NCBI GenBank assembly: GCA_907165135.1 | Contig: OU015568.1 | Span: 690,501 to 754,500, forward strand | DNA length: 64,000 nt | Source: Oikopleura dioica | Taxonomy: Eukaryota; Chordata; Appendicularia; Copelata; Oikopleuridae | Direction: 5' to 3' | Notes under the pieces: generated by a model | Seen by the model: only the letters and a program-made list of their open reading frames with translations | Told to the model about the DNA's origin: nothing | The model's database searches: none | Made by a program: the position numbers and the translations under genes | In this document: in pieces, positions 44,501 through 53,975 of the stretch | How positions within the stretch are numbered: the stretch's first letter is position 1 | Layout: every line of letters begins with the position of its first letter

Positions 44501-47500
44501 CAAATTGAAAGACCATCGTTCGCAACAACTTCTGCGGCGATTTCCTCAAGCTCTTCGGCGTCGGTTGTAATTGAACGATGGTGTTCTTGGATGTGCCGTT
44601 TCACGTAGTAGTCAGTCGCATGGCTCGCTTTCGCCAAATTGCCTCGAATGCCAAAGAAAACCTATAAAAGAGTTAATTTTACTTGACTGGTCGTTTTTTA
44701 ACATTAAAACGGCTAATTTTTTTCTCACGACCGATCAATTTTTACATGAAAGGGTCAATTTTTACATGAAAAAGGTCAAATTTTACATGAAAAAGGTCAA
44801 ATTTTACATAAAAAGGGTCAATTTTTCCATGAAATGCGTCAAATTTTACATGAAAAAGGTCAATTTTTACATGGAAAAGGGTCAATTTTTACATGAAAAA
44901 GGTTAATTTTAACTCAAATCTGGTCAATTTTTTCTTACCTTATGTTTGTATTCAGCATTAGTGCAGAAGGGGCTCCGGCAAATGAGATATGGCGTCGGCG
45001 TCTGGTCTGACTTCGTGATTTTCTCTAGTTTGAAATCTGCTGTGTAATTGTGATGGATCTCTGAAGTGCAAACGAGCTTCTCATCTTCTTCTAGAATCTC
45101 TACAATTTTCTTGAACTCATCTTTGGTTTTTTTCTTTTTCTCAAATGGAGTAGATGGCGGAGAAAGCAAAGGACCTTCATCAAATGGCCGTTTTTGACTC
45201 ATATTTACGAAAAAATTTCATTTTTGACGGACTTTATATTGACAGTACATCTGGAAAGATGGCGTCCTTCTGCAGATGGACTGATTTCCGATCATTAGTA
45301 AAGTATCTGAGTAATACCCCGCTGCGAGAATCAGATATGAAGGGTTTATTTCCAAGCAGCTGAAGATAAAATCACAGAAAAGACGTGAAAAGACTCGAGG
45401 TACCAAACAGCTGTGATGAAGTCAGAATCATGGTGAATTTTTACATGAATAATATTATTTTTTTAATTGAATAAACCAAAGTCGGATTAATTATGGCATA
45501 ATTTTTCTTAGTATTTTCGTTAAAAAAGTAAGGATTATTATATGTTGATCTTTTTTTGCATTAAAAATTGATTGTTATTGAATTTTTACAAGGTCGCTCG
45601 TTTTCGGAATTTTAAGATCCCTTGCGCGAAGGGATATCCCACGCGCGAAGGGATCGGCGCGATCCCTTTGTTTATGTGAGCGCTCCCTTCTCGTTGCCTC
45701 TCGCTGCGAGGCGATCCCTTACACCGTGGGATCGAAACGGCGCTGTGGCGCGCGATCCCTTCAAAATCCCCCGCGATTTGACACCCTGGATCTATTCATA
45801 TTATCCACGAATGTTGCTCGAATCTTCGATCTACCCGGGTCGTTCTCATCAATTTCAAGAGATCTTTTATTTGTTTGATAATTTCTGTGCATGGAATAAC
45901 GAGAGTGCTAGGGTTTCGCAAAAAGCGAATTGGCACTGCGAATTTAGACCCCTGTTCAAACATTTTCCTGAGAAAAGTTATTTTTCTGATGAAATAACGC
46001 ACTTGGTTACATAATTGACTCGATCAGATGGTCGTATTTCCGCATGGTAATGAGAAAAGTGCCAGTCTAATGTTTGTGGCTTCACAGATTTCAAACAAAT
46101 CGTGCACGCCATGGGGAACTTCCAAGCCTTTCTTGTCATACTTCTAAACTGATTTTTTCGTTTTCCAAACGTAAGAATAATAATTCTAGAGAATTTTCAA
46201 AAATAACATATTCTTGGTTCTGAATGCTTAACGGCTCAAAGACTCTCAAAAATGAAGCCTCAAAATCGTTTTTGATACGTAGATTTTGATTGGCTGATAG
46301 ACAGTTTCGAGCGTTTTGATTGGCTGATAGACATTTCGAGAGTTTTGATTGGCTAATAGACATTTTCGAGCGTTTCGATTGGCTAAGGGGCATTTTCAAG
46401 CGTTTTGATTGGCTGATTGACATTTTCGAGCGTTTTGATTGGCTGATAGACATTTTCGAGCGTTTTGATTGGCTAATAGACATTTTTGAGCGTTTTGATT
46501 GGCTAATAGACATTTTCGAGCGTTTTGATTGGCTAAGGGGCATTTTCGAGCGTTTTGATTGGCTGATAGACATTTTCGAGCGTTTTGATTGGTTAAGAGC
46601 CATTTTAGATCGGTTTGATTGGCTAAGGGCCATTTAAGGGCGTTTTAATCGACTTAAAGCCTGATTTATCCGATTTTGGTCAATTTTTGCGCGACTAAGG
46701 TTAATTTTTCTTGAAAATGGTTAATATTTGCATGACCTCGGTCAATTAATGCTTAGAATGGGTTAATTATTGCATGATCAAGGTTAATTTTCTCATGAAT
46801 TCGGTTTATATTTACATGACCTCGGTCAATTTATACTTAAAAAAGGGATATTTTAGCATGATCAAGGTTAATTTTTTCATGAATTTGGTTAATTTTTGCA
46901 TGCAAAAGGTTTATAAATGCATGATTTCGACGGGAAATTTTCAGCAAAAAACATTTATTCAAATAGATTCTGTACATTTGGATAAGAAGACACTTGTAGA
47001 ATGAGTTCAACAGTACTGGTGTTCAAGCAGTTTCGTTTTGAAGACATGATATCGTTCGCTTTCGAGAAGAGACGTTCGATGCTGCCGCTTGAGCCAGGAG
47101 TTGAGCGTATGAGTTGTGCGATTCTGGCGAATGTCGGGTAAGTTCCAGCGTGATGCGTGAAATACATCAAGCTCCGTTCGGCCGTACTGGCGGAGGTCTT
47201 GAACATGGGATCGAGCTGGTTCAACCATTGCTTGTATCTTTTGACGCTTTCTTTGCGCTCCATCTTGCTCTCCTTCTTGAACCATGCAGAGAACTCATCA
47301 GTTGATGATTTTTCGCATTCATCCTCGTCGCTCGAATATTGCTCCATTTCTTCCTCGAAAGTCGACTTTGCTTGAGAAGATGGAGGTGTCGGCGGAGCGC
47401 GCTCCTGTGAGTTTGGAGGAGTCAACGTCTTTGGCTGTGATGAAGGAGCTGCTGATGGTGTCTTCTGTTGCTGGTTTTCAACAGGAACCTAAAATAAAGT

Positions 47501-50500
47501 TAATTATTAATGCTGTTTTATGTAAAAATTGATCGCGTCTGAGTAAAAATGGACCTTTCCTATGAAAAATTCATCCGATTTCGGGTAAAAATTTACCGCT
47601 TAATGCAAAAATTAATCGAAACTTGGTAGAAATTAACCTTTTTTGGGAAAAAATTAACCAGCTCCGGGTAAAAATTAACCTTTACTTACAAGAATGAAGA
47701 TTTCCTCAATTGGTTTGGTTTGCTCAGCTAGGTCAAAGAAGGTCTTGCGCATTGTCTCCTTCCAGACAGGAACTGCAGTATCGAAGCAATTGATGAGGGT
47801 GTCGTATGTAGACTTGGTGATGAACGAATCCTTCTCAAAGGCGTCGTCAAGTCGGTTACGGATCAAGGTGAATTCGAAGTGACGGCTAAAGAAGTCAAGG
47901 GAGAGCCCGATCAAAGCAGCTGGATTTGCTCTCGATTTGATGTAGGATCCTCTCGATGGCTTCCGTCCAGTGATGTTAGCACCGAAAATGTAGTCTGCTA
48001 CGGTCAGAATCAGCTCCTGGTGGATTTCCTTGAAGTCAGCCGGATCAATTTGAAGCAAGAATTTCAGCAAGTCGAACAGTTTTGTTAGAGTGTCACCAAC
48101 CGAGAAGTGATCCGAATCGGTGGACGCCAGAGCAGGCTCGAAGACTTGGGAGACTGAGTGGAGGTAATGAACGAGCTTCCAGTCGATTTCGTGTAAGATC
48201 GACTTTGAGTCAGTCAGGTACTTCTGGTGGCGACGAAGAAGAGGTTCGTTTGCCATGAGCTGCTTGTAGGTCGTGATGAAAGATCTGAAAGATAAAGTTA
48301 ATAATTACATATTTTCGATTAGTTTAAACATGACCTCGGTTAATTTTATCGTGAAACGGTAAATTTTTACATGAAAAGGGTCAATTTTTACATTGAAAGG
48401 GTTAATTTTTACATAAAGGGGTTAATTTTTACATTAAAACGGTCAATATTTACATGAAAAGGGTCAAATTTTTCACGAAAAGGGTCAATTTTTACATGGA
48501 ATGGGTCAATTTTTACATGGAAAAGGTCAATTGTTACAAGCAATGATGAAGAACAAACCTGAATCTGATGTAATAGATCCTGTCGATCGTAACGAATTTG
48601 TCGTAATTCGGGTAGAATTGCCTGATGTGCTTGAGCTCGTCTTCAGTTGGAGTGTAGCTTTTCACCAGATCATTGAAGGATTTCTCGGAGCAGTCGTCTC
48701 GTTCAGCTCGATGATTGCATGCTGAGACCGCTTTCTCGATCTCGACACAGCTATCGCCGACGATTGCATCGCTCTGGACAAGGGTAATATATCTAAAGTG
48801 AAGACGTTATTTGATGAAATAAGAATGATGTATTTACCTTTTTAACTGATTCGAAATCGTGTGGCTTGCACAGACAACGGCGAAGTAGTCGGAGAAGGCC
48901 TGAGCCATTGGCGCATCTCCAACAACTGGAAGTCGTTTTGCGTGAAAAAACTCGAGGATATTCCAATCCGAGAGGACGTTTTCTAGTTGTCGACGTACAT
49001 TCGCATCAGTTGCTTTGAAGATGACCCCGTAATGAAGAAGAAAAAATCGTGTCTTTCGCAGGTTCGAATCGTAAAAGCCGATGAAGACCCCAAGGTATTT
49101 GCTACTTCTTTCTTTCGTTAGCCGAGGGCAGTCGAATCCATCAAGGACCAAGCAACATCTGTTTTCCTGGATGAGACCAGGCAGCTTGGACTTGACGATA
49201 CCATTCGAAACGGTACTTTTGCGCCTTGAAAATTTATATATCCAAATATAATGGTTAATTTTTACCTGAGAATCTTCACAATTTTGTGACTGCTTATTCC
49301 ATTCGCTATTGCCTTATGAGCCCTTGCGCAAAATTTCTTCATTGTTTCGGTTTCGAAAGCACCAATTGAAAGACCATCGTTCGCAACAGCTTCCGCGGCG
49401 ATTTCCTCAAGCTCTTCGGCGTCGGTTGTAATTGAACGATGGTGTTCTTGGATGTGCCGTTTCACGTAGTAGTCAGTCGCATGGCTCGCTTTCGCCAAAT
49501 TGCCTCGAATGCCAAAGAAAACCTATAAAAGAGTTAATCTTACTTGACTGGTCGTTTTTAACATTAAAACGGCTAATTTTTTCTCACGACCGATCAATTT
49601 TTACATGAAAGGGTCAATTTTTACATGAAAAAGGTCAAATTTTACATGAAAAAGGTCAAATTTTACATAAAAAGGGTCAATTTTTCCATGAAATGCGTCA
49701 AATTTTACATGAAAAAGGTCAATTTTTACATGGAAAAGGGTCAATTTTTACATGAAAAAGGTTAATTTTAACTCAAATCTGGTCAATTTTTTCTTACCTT
49801 ATGTTTGTATTCAGCATTAGTGCAGAAGGGGCTCCGGCAAATGAGATATGGCGTCGGCGTCTGGTCTGACTTCGTGATTTTCTCTAGTTTGAAATCTGCT
49901 GTGTAATTGTGATGGATCTCTGAAGTGCAAACGAGCTTCTCATCTTCTTCTAGAATCTCTACAATTTTCTTGAACTCATCTTTGGTTTTTTTCTTTTTCT
50001 CAAATGGAGTAGATGGCGGAGAAAGCAAAGGACCTTCATCAAATGGCCGTTTTTGACTCATATTTACGAAAAAATTTCATTTTTGACGGACTTTATATTG
50101 ACAGTACATCTGGAAAGATGGCGTCCTTCTGCAGATGGACTGATTTCCGATCATTAGTAAAGTATCTGAGTAATACCCCGCTGCGAGAATCAGATATGAA
50201 GGGTTTATTTCCAAGCAGCTGAAGATAAAATCACAGAAAAGACGTGAAAAGACTCGAGGTACCAAACAGCTGTGATGAAGTCAGAATCATGGTGAATTTT
50301 TACATGAATAATATTATTTTTTTAATTGAATAACCCAAAGTCGGATTAATTATGGCATAATTTTTCTTAGTATTTTCGTTAAAAAAGTAAGGATTATTAT
50401 ATGTTGATCTTTTTTTGCATTAAAAATTGATTGTTATTGAATTTTTACAAGGTCGCTCGTTTTCGGAATTTTAAGATCCCTTGCGCGAAGGGATATCCCA

Positions 50501-52642
50501 CGCGCGAAGGGATCGGCGCGATCCCTTTGTTTATGTGAGCGCTCCCTTCTCGTTGCCTCTCGCTGCGAGGCGATCCCTTACACCGTGGGATCGAAACGGC
50601 GCTGTGGCGCGCGATCCCTTCAAAATCCCCCGCGATTTGACACCCTGAAATATACTAGTTTAAAAATCAGATTTTCTGTCTTGAAACTACCTGTATCTCC
50701 CTTCTCATCTGGCCGAGGAAAGCTGGGAGCAAGAGAGACAGAAGAAGTCTTTCGACCTCGGGCAGCAGCTTCCTTCTCAATTTTCGCTTTCAGAGATGCT
50801 TTCGCTCGTTCCTCGACTTGTTTCCATTCGTTTTGCGTCATATTTACTTTGCCATCAGCGATCATGATGTCCACGAGCTCCTGACACTGCCGATTATGGA
50901 AAAGATCTTCCGGCTTCTGAAAATATAATATTAAGATTGAGCTGGCTCTAACCAGGGCAAATTACCTTTCCGTCATTGTTGAGAATGTTTCTCAGCTCTG
51001 GATTCTTCAGGAAAAGGGCAGCAACAAATTTGGAGCGGCCAGCACTGCAGGCATGATGTGCCGGAGTCCAACCATCGTGATTTTTCTTCTTCAAGCTTTC
51101 ATCGTCGAAGAAGTCTAATGCAAGAACATCGCCGGCTTTGCTGAAGAAATGGACGGGCAGGTTTCCCGACGATGTTGCAGGGTGACGGTTGATGTCGTAG
51201 CCATTGTCGATCAGGAATCTTATTCGCTCGAGTTCAATGTTCGAGAATTTATCGAACTTTCTTGGCTGATGTATGCTACCATAGCCTTCCCGGCGCGATT
51301 TTGTGCGGAAGAAATAGGCAGTGAGCCAGTTTTCCTCGTGCTCTCCTTGTTCGTTCTTTCTTCTGACGATCGGAGTGTTCAGCAAATCGCCTTCCACTTT
51401 CTTCATCGCAAAGACGATTTTGTCGAAGAACTCGTCGAAATCGCCTTCTCGCATCATAAGCGCATTGTTCATAATGAAGTAGTTCTTTCCATTAGTGCCG
51501 ATTGTCGCAGAAAGATCAACTTCGCCGGTCTCCAGTAAGTTCTCTGCAAACTTTCGCTTTTCTGAAACGAACTTCGGATCGTCCCCTGGGTTGACAAAAT
51601 CGCGCGCAAACTTTCCAAACACATCCGTCATCAAACGCTTCTCAATTGGGTACTCGCCGCTTTCAAATTTGACCAGAAACGCAGGAAGGAAGTCCACTAG
51701 TCGAGGGCATTGCAATACAAAGCTGATGTTGTTCAAGGATGTATTCCAATCTGCGGTGACGATCGAAGAGATTATCCGTCGTGCATTTTCTCGCTGTTCT
51801 GGGTCGGTTAGTCCCATGTATCCGTTGAGAAGATTCTCCGTCTTGCAGATTTCTTTGCGCTGGATTTGAACGTTGATCTCAGAACTTAAAATAAAGAATG
51901 AGTAAATAGACAACTGACACTTGAATTTGACTTCGTATTCGCTACGAGTCGTCACTTACCGATGAGCATCAAGAATTTCCACCAACGCATCGATCGTTTC
52001 GTTGGCCTCTTTGATCAAACTCTCGAGCTTCTCCCAGATTTTCCAAATATCCTCCTTCCTCAATCGGAACTCCTTCTTCAACAGAAACTGCACTGTCTCA
52101 AGAAACTCTTTCGCCTTTCTATTATTCTTGTCCCTGGTCGTGTATTTGAAGAAGACATAGCCGAGGAGGTCGTCGCGAATCGCTCCTTTTTCCTTCGCAC
52201 CGTTGTCAAGAAGGATCTTGCCGATGGAGACATCGAGGCCAGCAAAGGCTCTTGTCGCTGGTAACTCGTAACTATTCCTCCCTCTGAGAGTAAGGTCAAG
52301 AGCAGGCTGCATGGAGAGAATCAGCGCACAGTTGAATGCGTTGTAGTGGATCGCGCATTCCAGAAGGGTGAAGGGTTTTTTCTCAGAAGAATTTCTTTTC
52401 TTTACTGCTGGAAGAATGTAGTTGCAATCAAGCTCGCCTGAATTGAGACGATCGAGGAAGGCTTTGGAGTTGTCTTGCTTGATGTCCAGGAAGATTCCTG
52501 TATCTTCGTTCTCTTTCTTTGTCGGGTTTGAATATGGGCTTAGGACGGTTAAGAAATCGGTGGACGGAACCCAAGAACGATCTCCTCTGTTTCTACTGCA
52601 AGAACGAGCTCTAGAATTTCGTCTACGCGTTGGAGTTAACAT
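38553..52642 (-). CDS. Ankyrin-repeat protein with acidic linker and coiled-coil tail, interrupted by a hAT element in intron 3
   Basis: Exons 52642-51960, 51884-50966, 50916-50691, 39762-39604, 39558-38962, 38917-38808, 38744-38553 (961 aa, exact closure). The N-terminal half contains ankyrin repeats, the clearest being HDGWTPAHHACSAGRSKFVA with others around PFTLLECAIHYNAFN and the NGYDINRHPATSSG repeat. After them come a basic segment (RGRKTSSVSLAPSF), a helical region (ENIIREVIDAAVSECE), a long Glu/Ala/Pro-rich acidic linker and a C-terminal coiled coil (KQIALLESELAIALEKSKKY). It is a probable cytoplasmic scaffold; no ortholog recognised. Intron 3 was 45 bases before a 10.9-kb transposon entered it. 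Splice sites and frame on both sides remain intact, so expression depends on splicing out the whole element. Confidence 0.8.
39773..39890. repeat. Left terminal inverted repeat and subterminal GGGATCG motifs
   Basis: The first 44 bases mirror the right end. Five or more copies of AGGGATCG or CGATCCC follow within 110 bases, with GC-rich CGCGCG stretches. Confidence 0.85.
40116..40685 (-). CDS. Small RING-like zinc-binding protein in the transposon left arm
   Basis: Exons 40685-40525 and 40254-40116 join in phase (99 aa from the first ATG; a further upstream exon is possible). The N-terminal half is basic (FTTRKRAAASRNHFRLRL). The C-terminal half has a Cys/His array: ECPIGRDDC, then QCEKCPPMCLACHKRS and RCPFCRQ, spaced like a degenerate RING or treble-clef zinc site. 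The intron carries a separate MITE (40309-40519). It lies between the left terminal repeat and the first transposase copy, so it moves with the transposon. Whether it assists transposition or is captured host sequence is unknown. Confidence 0.5.
40309..40519. mobile_element. MITE nested in the RING-like gene intron
   Basis: Ends CTAGGGTCGGAC and GTCCGACCCTAG are exact inverted copies of 12 bases. The interior has repeated CCTTAGNTACTAAGG-type words. A nested insertion inside a transposon arm suggests the arm is not very young. Confidence 0.55.
40995..41280 (-). CDS. C2H2-type zinc-finger open frame downstream of transposase copy 1
   Basis: The open frame within 41040-41270 encodes ACTICLKSVKPQTLDWHFSH followed by YH, with two Cys and His residues at C2H2-like spacing. 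The counterpart in copy 2 (about 45855-46140) differs by single-base homopolymer changes that break the frame. It may be a degraded second transposon gene or an exon. No start or partner exon established. Confidence 0.3.
41415..41790. repeat. 30-base minisatellite, copy 1
   Basis: About 12 direct units of roughly 30 bases, consensus GATTGGCTGATAGACATTTT then CGAGCGTTTT, with small variants (TAATAGA, TAAGGGG). Because the unit is a multiple of three it makes open frames on both strands (SKRSKMSISQ repeats) that are compositional artefacts. Confidence 0.9.
42095..45202 (-). pseudogene. hAT transposase, copy 1, frameshifted
   Basis: Same six-exon layout as copy 2 (start codon at 45202, stop at 42095). 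In exon 3 an A-tract near 44178-44183 is one base shorter than in copy 2. After KTRFF the frame changes and runs into a stop within about 15 residues. Exons before and after are otherwise nearly identical, including the C-terminal dimerisation segment. Substitutions in exon 2 (about 44453-44540) change a few residues. It is probably non-functional unless the missing base is a sequence error. Confidence 0.75.
43440..43690. repeat. ~20-base GGTCAATTTTTACATGAAAA repeats in a transposase intron
   Basis: About ten degenerate direct units of TCAATTTTTACATGAAAAGG fill the intron between exons 4 and 5 of copy 1. Matching tracts are at 42640-42830, 41810-42080 and 44690-44935, and at the equivalent places in copy 2 (48300-48550, 47500-47690, 49545-49795). 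Confidence 0.8.
45600..45788. repeat. Internal right terminal repeat with subterminal palindromes
   Basis: GATCCCTTGCGCGAAGGGAT and related words lead into CGCGATTTGACACCCTG. This terminus lies inside the composite element at the junction of the two tandem copies. Its outer counterpart is at 50460-50647. Confidence 0.85.
46275..46650. repeat. 30-base minisatellite, copy 2
   Basis: The same array as at 41415-41790, unit for unit. Both copies therefore had the same array when the arm was duplicated. Confidence 0.9.
46955..50061 (-). CDS. hAT-family transposase, copy 2, intact
   Basis: Exons 50061-49798, 49522-49266, 49224-48838, 48792-48559, 48284-47690, 47488-46955 close exactly in frame (756 aa). 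It would excise and reinsert the element by binding its termini and subterminal repeats. The N-terminal part carries Cys and His residues in BED-finger-like order (CRSPFC, later YVKRHIQEHH). The central region (LVLDGFDCPRLTKERSSKYL, VVGDAPMAQAFSDYF) is where the RNase H-like catalytic core should lie. The last exon has the hAT C-terminal dimerisation motif (SGSIERLFSKANDIMSSKRN). The catalytic acids were not assigned with certainty. Introns hold runs of a roughly 20-base TTTTTACATGAAAAGGGTCA-like repeat, unlike host introns. Confidence 0.88.
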
Positions 52643-52784
52643 TATAATCTCTGCAAAGAAGCAAGTGAAATTTCGTCAACAATATCAACGAATTTTCGAG
52701 ATGAAATCATCTAGAATGATTTAAGAAAGAAGAAAATTTTTCTTCTAGAGATAAATATTAATAGATTCTTTACCAAATCAATTT

Positions 52785-53541
52785 TCAAACCCTTTCCTTC
52801 TCTAAAGTCTGCTGATTCTGTTCAGAATTAGCGCGATTCGGATTCTCTTTCAGCGGCGAGCTGTGAGCACGTGACATCGTCCTGTCGTTAAAATTTCTCT
52901 CTGGACCAGAAAAAGGGCCCGGCGGGAAGTACTTGTTCAGTCGGATAGCGTGTTGCGTGTTCTGGCAGTCCTCTTTGTAGCGAAGCTGCCGTTTCTCTTC
53001 TTCACTTTTCGGCTCTGGCTCGGGCGGCGGCGGCTGCCAATCAACTGGTGCAGATCCGTCTCGTGGATAACGCTTGGCAAGGAAATCTCGAAGAATCGGA
53101 TTTCCCGCTAAACAAAAGAGTTCTTTTCTCTCTAGATTTCAATTTCGAAAAAGGCCACCAAAAAGCTGAGAATGCTTCTAGAAATCACTTTTCGAAAGAG
53201 ATTCTAGAAGGAATTTTTTAAAGCAATTTTGGTCTTTTTAGACAATTTTTTCGTCCTTTTTAGTCAATTTTGAAGTATAAAAAATCAAATTTTAGTCATT
53301 TTTAGCTTAGTTTTGGCCATTTTTGATACATTTGTTTCTCACCGAAATCTGCTAGAATTCGCAGCTCCTTGATCTTGAACCCTTTCGGCGGATTCCCAGC
53401 GTAAGCCTCCACAGCACTTGGGATATCAGCTGGCTTCAGAACTCCTTCCAACCAATTCACGACTTCTTCTTTTGTCGGCTTGAAATTTTCGTAACCGCCC
53501 CTGCTCTTTCTCCCACTTCTGCGTCCGAAATTCCGGCTCAT
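52785..53541 (-). CDS. Small protein of unknown family
   Basis: Exons 53541-53343 and 53107-52785 (173 aa, in phase). The N-terminus is basic and Gly/Arg-rich (RRSGRKSRGGYENF). A compact helical stretch follows (EEVVNWLEGVLKPADIPSAV, then FKIKELRILADF and NPILRDFLAKRYP), then Pro/Glu-rich and disordered sequence. The stop lies 142 bases upstream of the ankyrin gene start on the same strand, so the two could share a transcript, though the gap is longer than typical for larvacean operons. No domain recognised. Confidence 0.6.
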
Positions 53542-53975
53542 CTGAAAATCGAAAATTTTCCCCTTTTTGAATTGAAAATGAAGAATGAAGCTGCGAAACC
53601 GCAGTTTAAATAGGTAGATACAGCGGAAAAATCATGATGAAGCTTCTTATGACGCGAATGAGGGTGATTATAAAGCAGTTGTTTTGAAGAAAGAGGATTT
53701 TTGATGATCAAGGGTGATTTTTAGAGTCTCTTCAAGTTCTCGGAGATTTCTTTTAGCAAAATATCTGCTTGAAAGCCGCATTTGCATCTGAAAACACAAA
53801 AATTGACCTCGCTAAGGTCAAGACAAGAAGCATTCCGGCAGTGAAATGGCCCGCGGCAGGGCTCGTTCCATTGATAAGACTAGGACAACCCATTTTTGAA
53901 AATTTGCGCTAGAATCGTGTAATTACCCATCAAACCGCATAAAAAGAGAAAAGAAGTTGGAGAGAAGATGGATAA

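Larger units (their letters stand above)
40921..45788 (-). repeat. Tandem copy 1 of the transposase arm
   Basis: 4868 bases, nearly identical to 45789-50647. The repeat begins at GATCTATTCATATTATCCAC and ends exactly at the last base of a right terminal repeat (CACCCTG, 45782-45788). Differences from copy 2 are mostly homopolymer lengths, plus a cluster of substitutions at about 44453-44540. Confidence 0.9.
39773..50647 (-). mobile_element. Composite hAT DNA transposon, 10,875 bases
   Basis: It starts CAGGGTGTCAAATCGCGG (39773) and ends with the complement, CCGCGATTTGACACCCTG (to 50647). The terminal inverted repeats of about 44 bases match closely. The 8-base direct repeat AAATATAC flanks it at 39765-39772 and 50648-50655, the duplication length typical of hAT elements. 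Subterminal GGGATCG/CGATCCC words are clustered at both ends, as expected for transposase binding. Inside are a left arm with a RING-like gene (39773-40920) and two tandem copies of the transposase-bearing arm (40921-45788 and 45789-50647). The first copy ends in its own right terminal repeat. The element sits in intron 3 of the ankyrin gene in the same orientation. Confidence 0.92.
45789..50647 (-). repeat. Tandem copy 2 of the transposase arm
   Basis: 4859 bases, starting at the base after the right terminal repeat of copy 1 and ending at the outer terminus of the element. It carries the intact transposase. Confidence 0.9.

Noticed and set aside
40921..50647. The tandem transposase arms as a pure assembly artefact
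   Set aside because: The copies differ by clustered substitutions (44453-44540 against 49312-49399) as well as homopolymer lengths, and the target-site duplication lies outside both; long reads are still needed to be certain.
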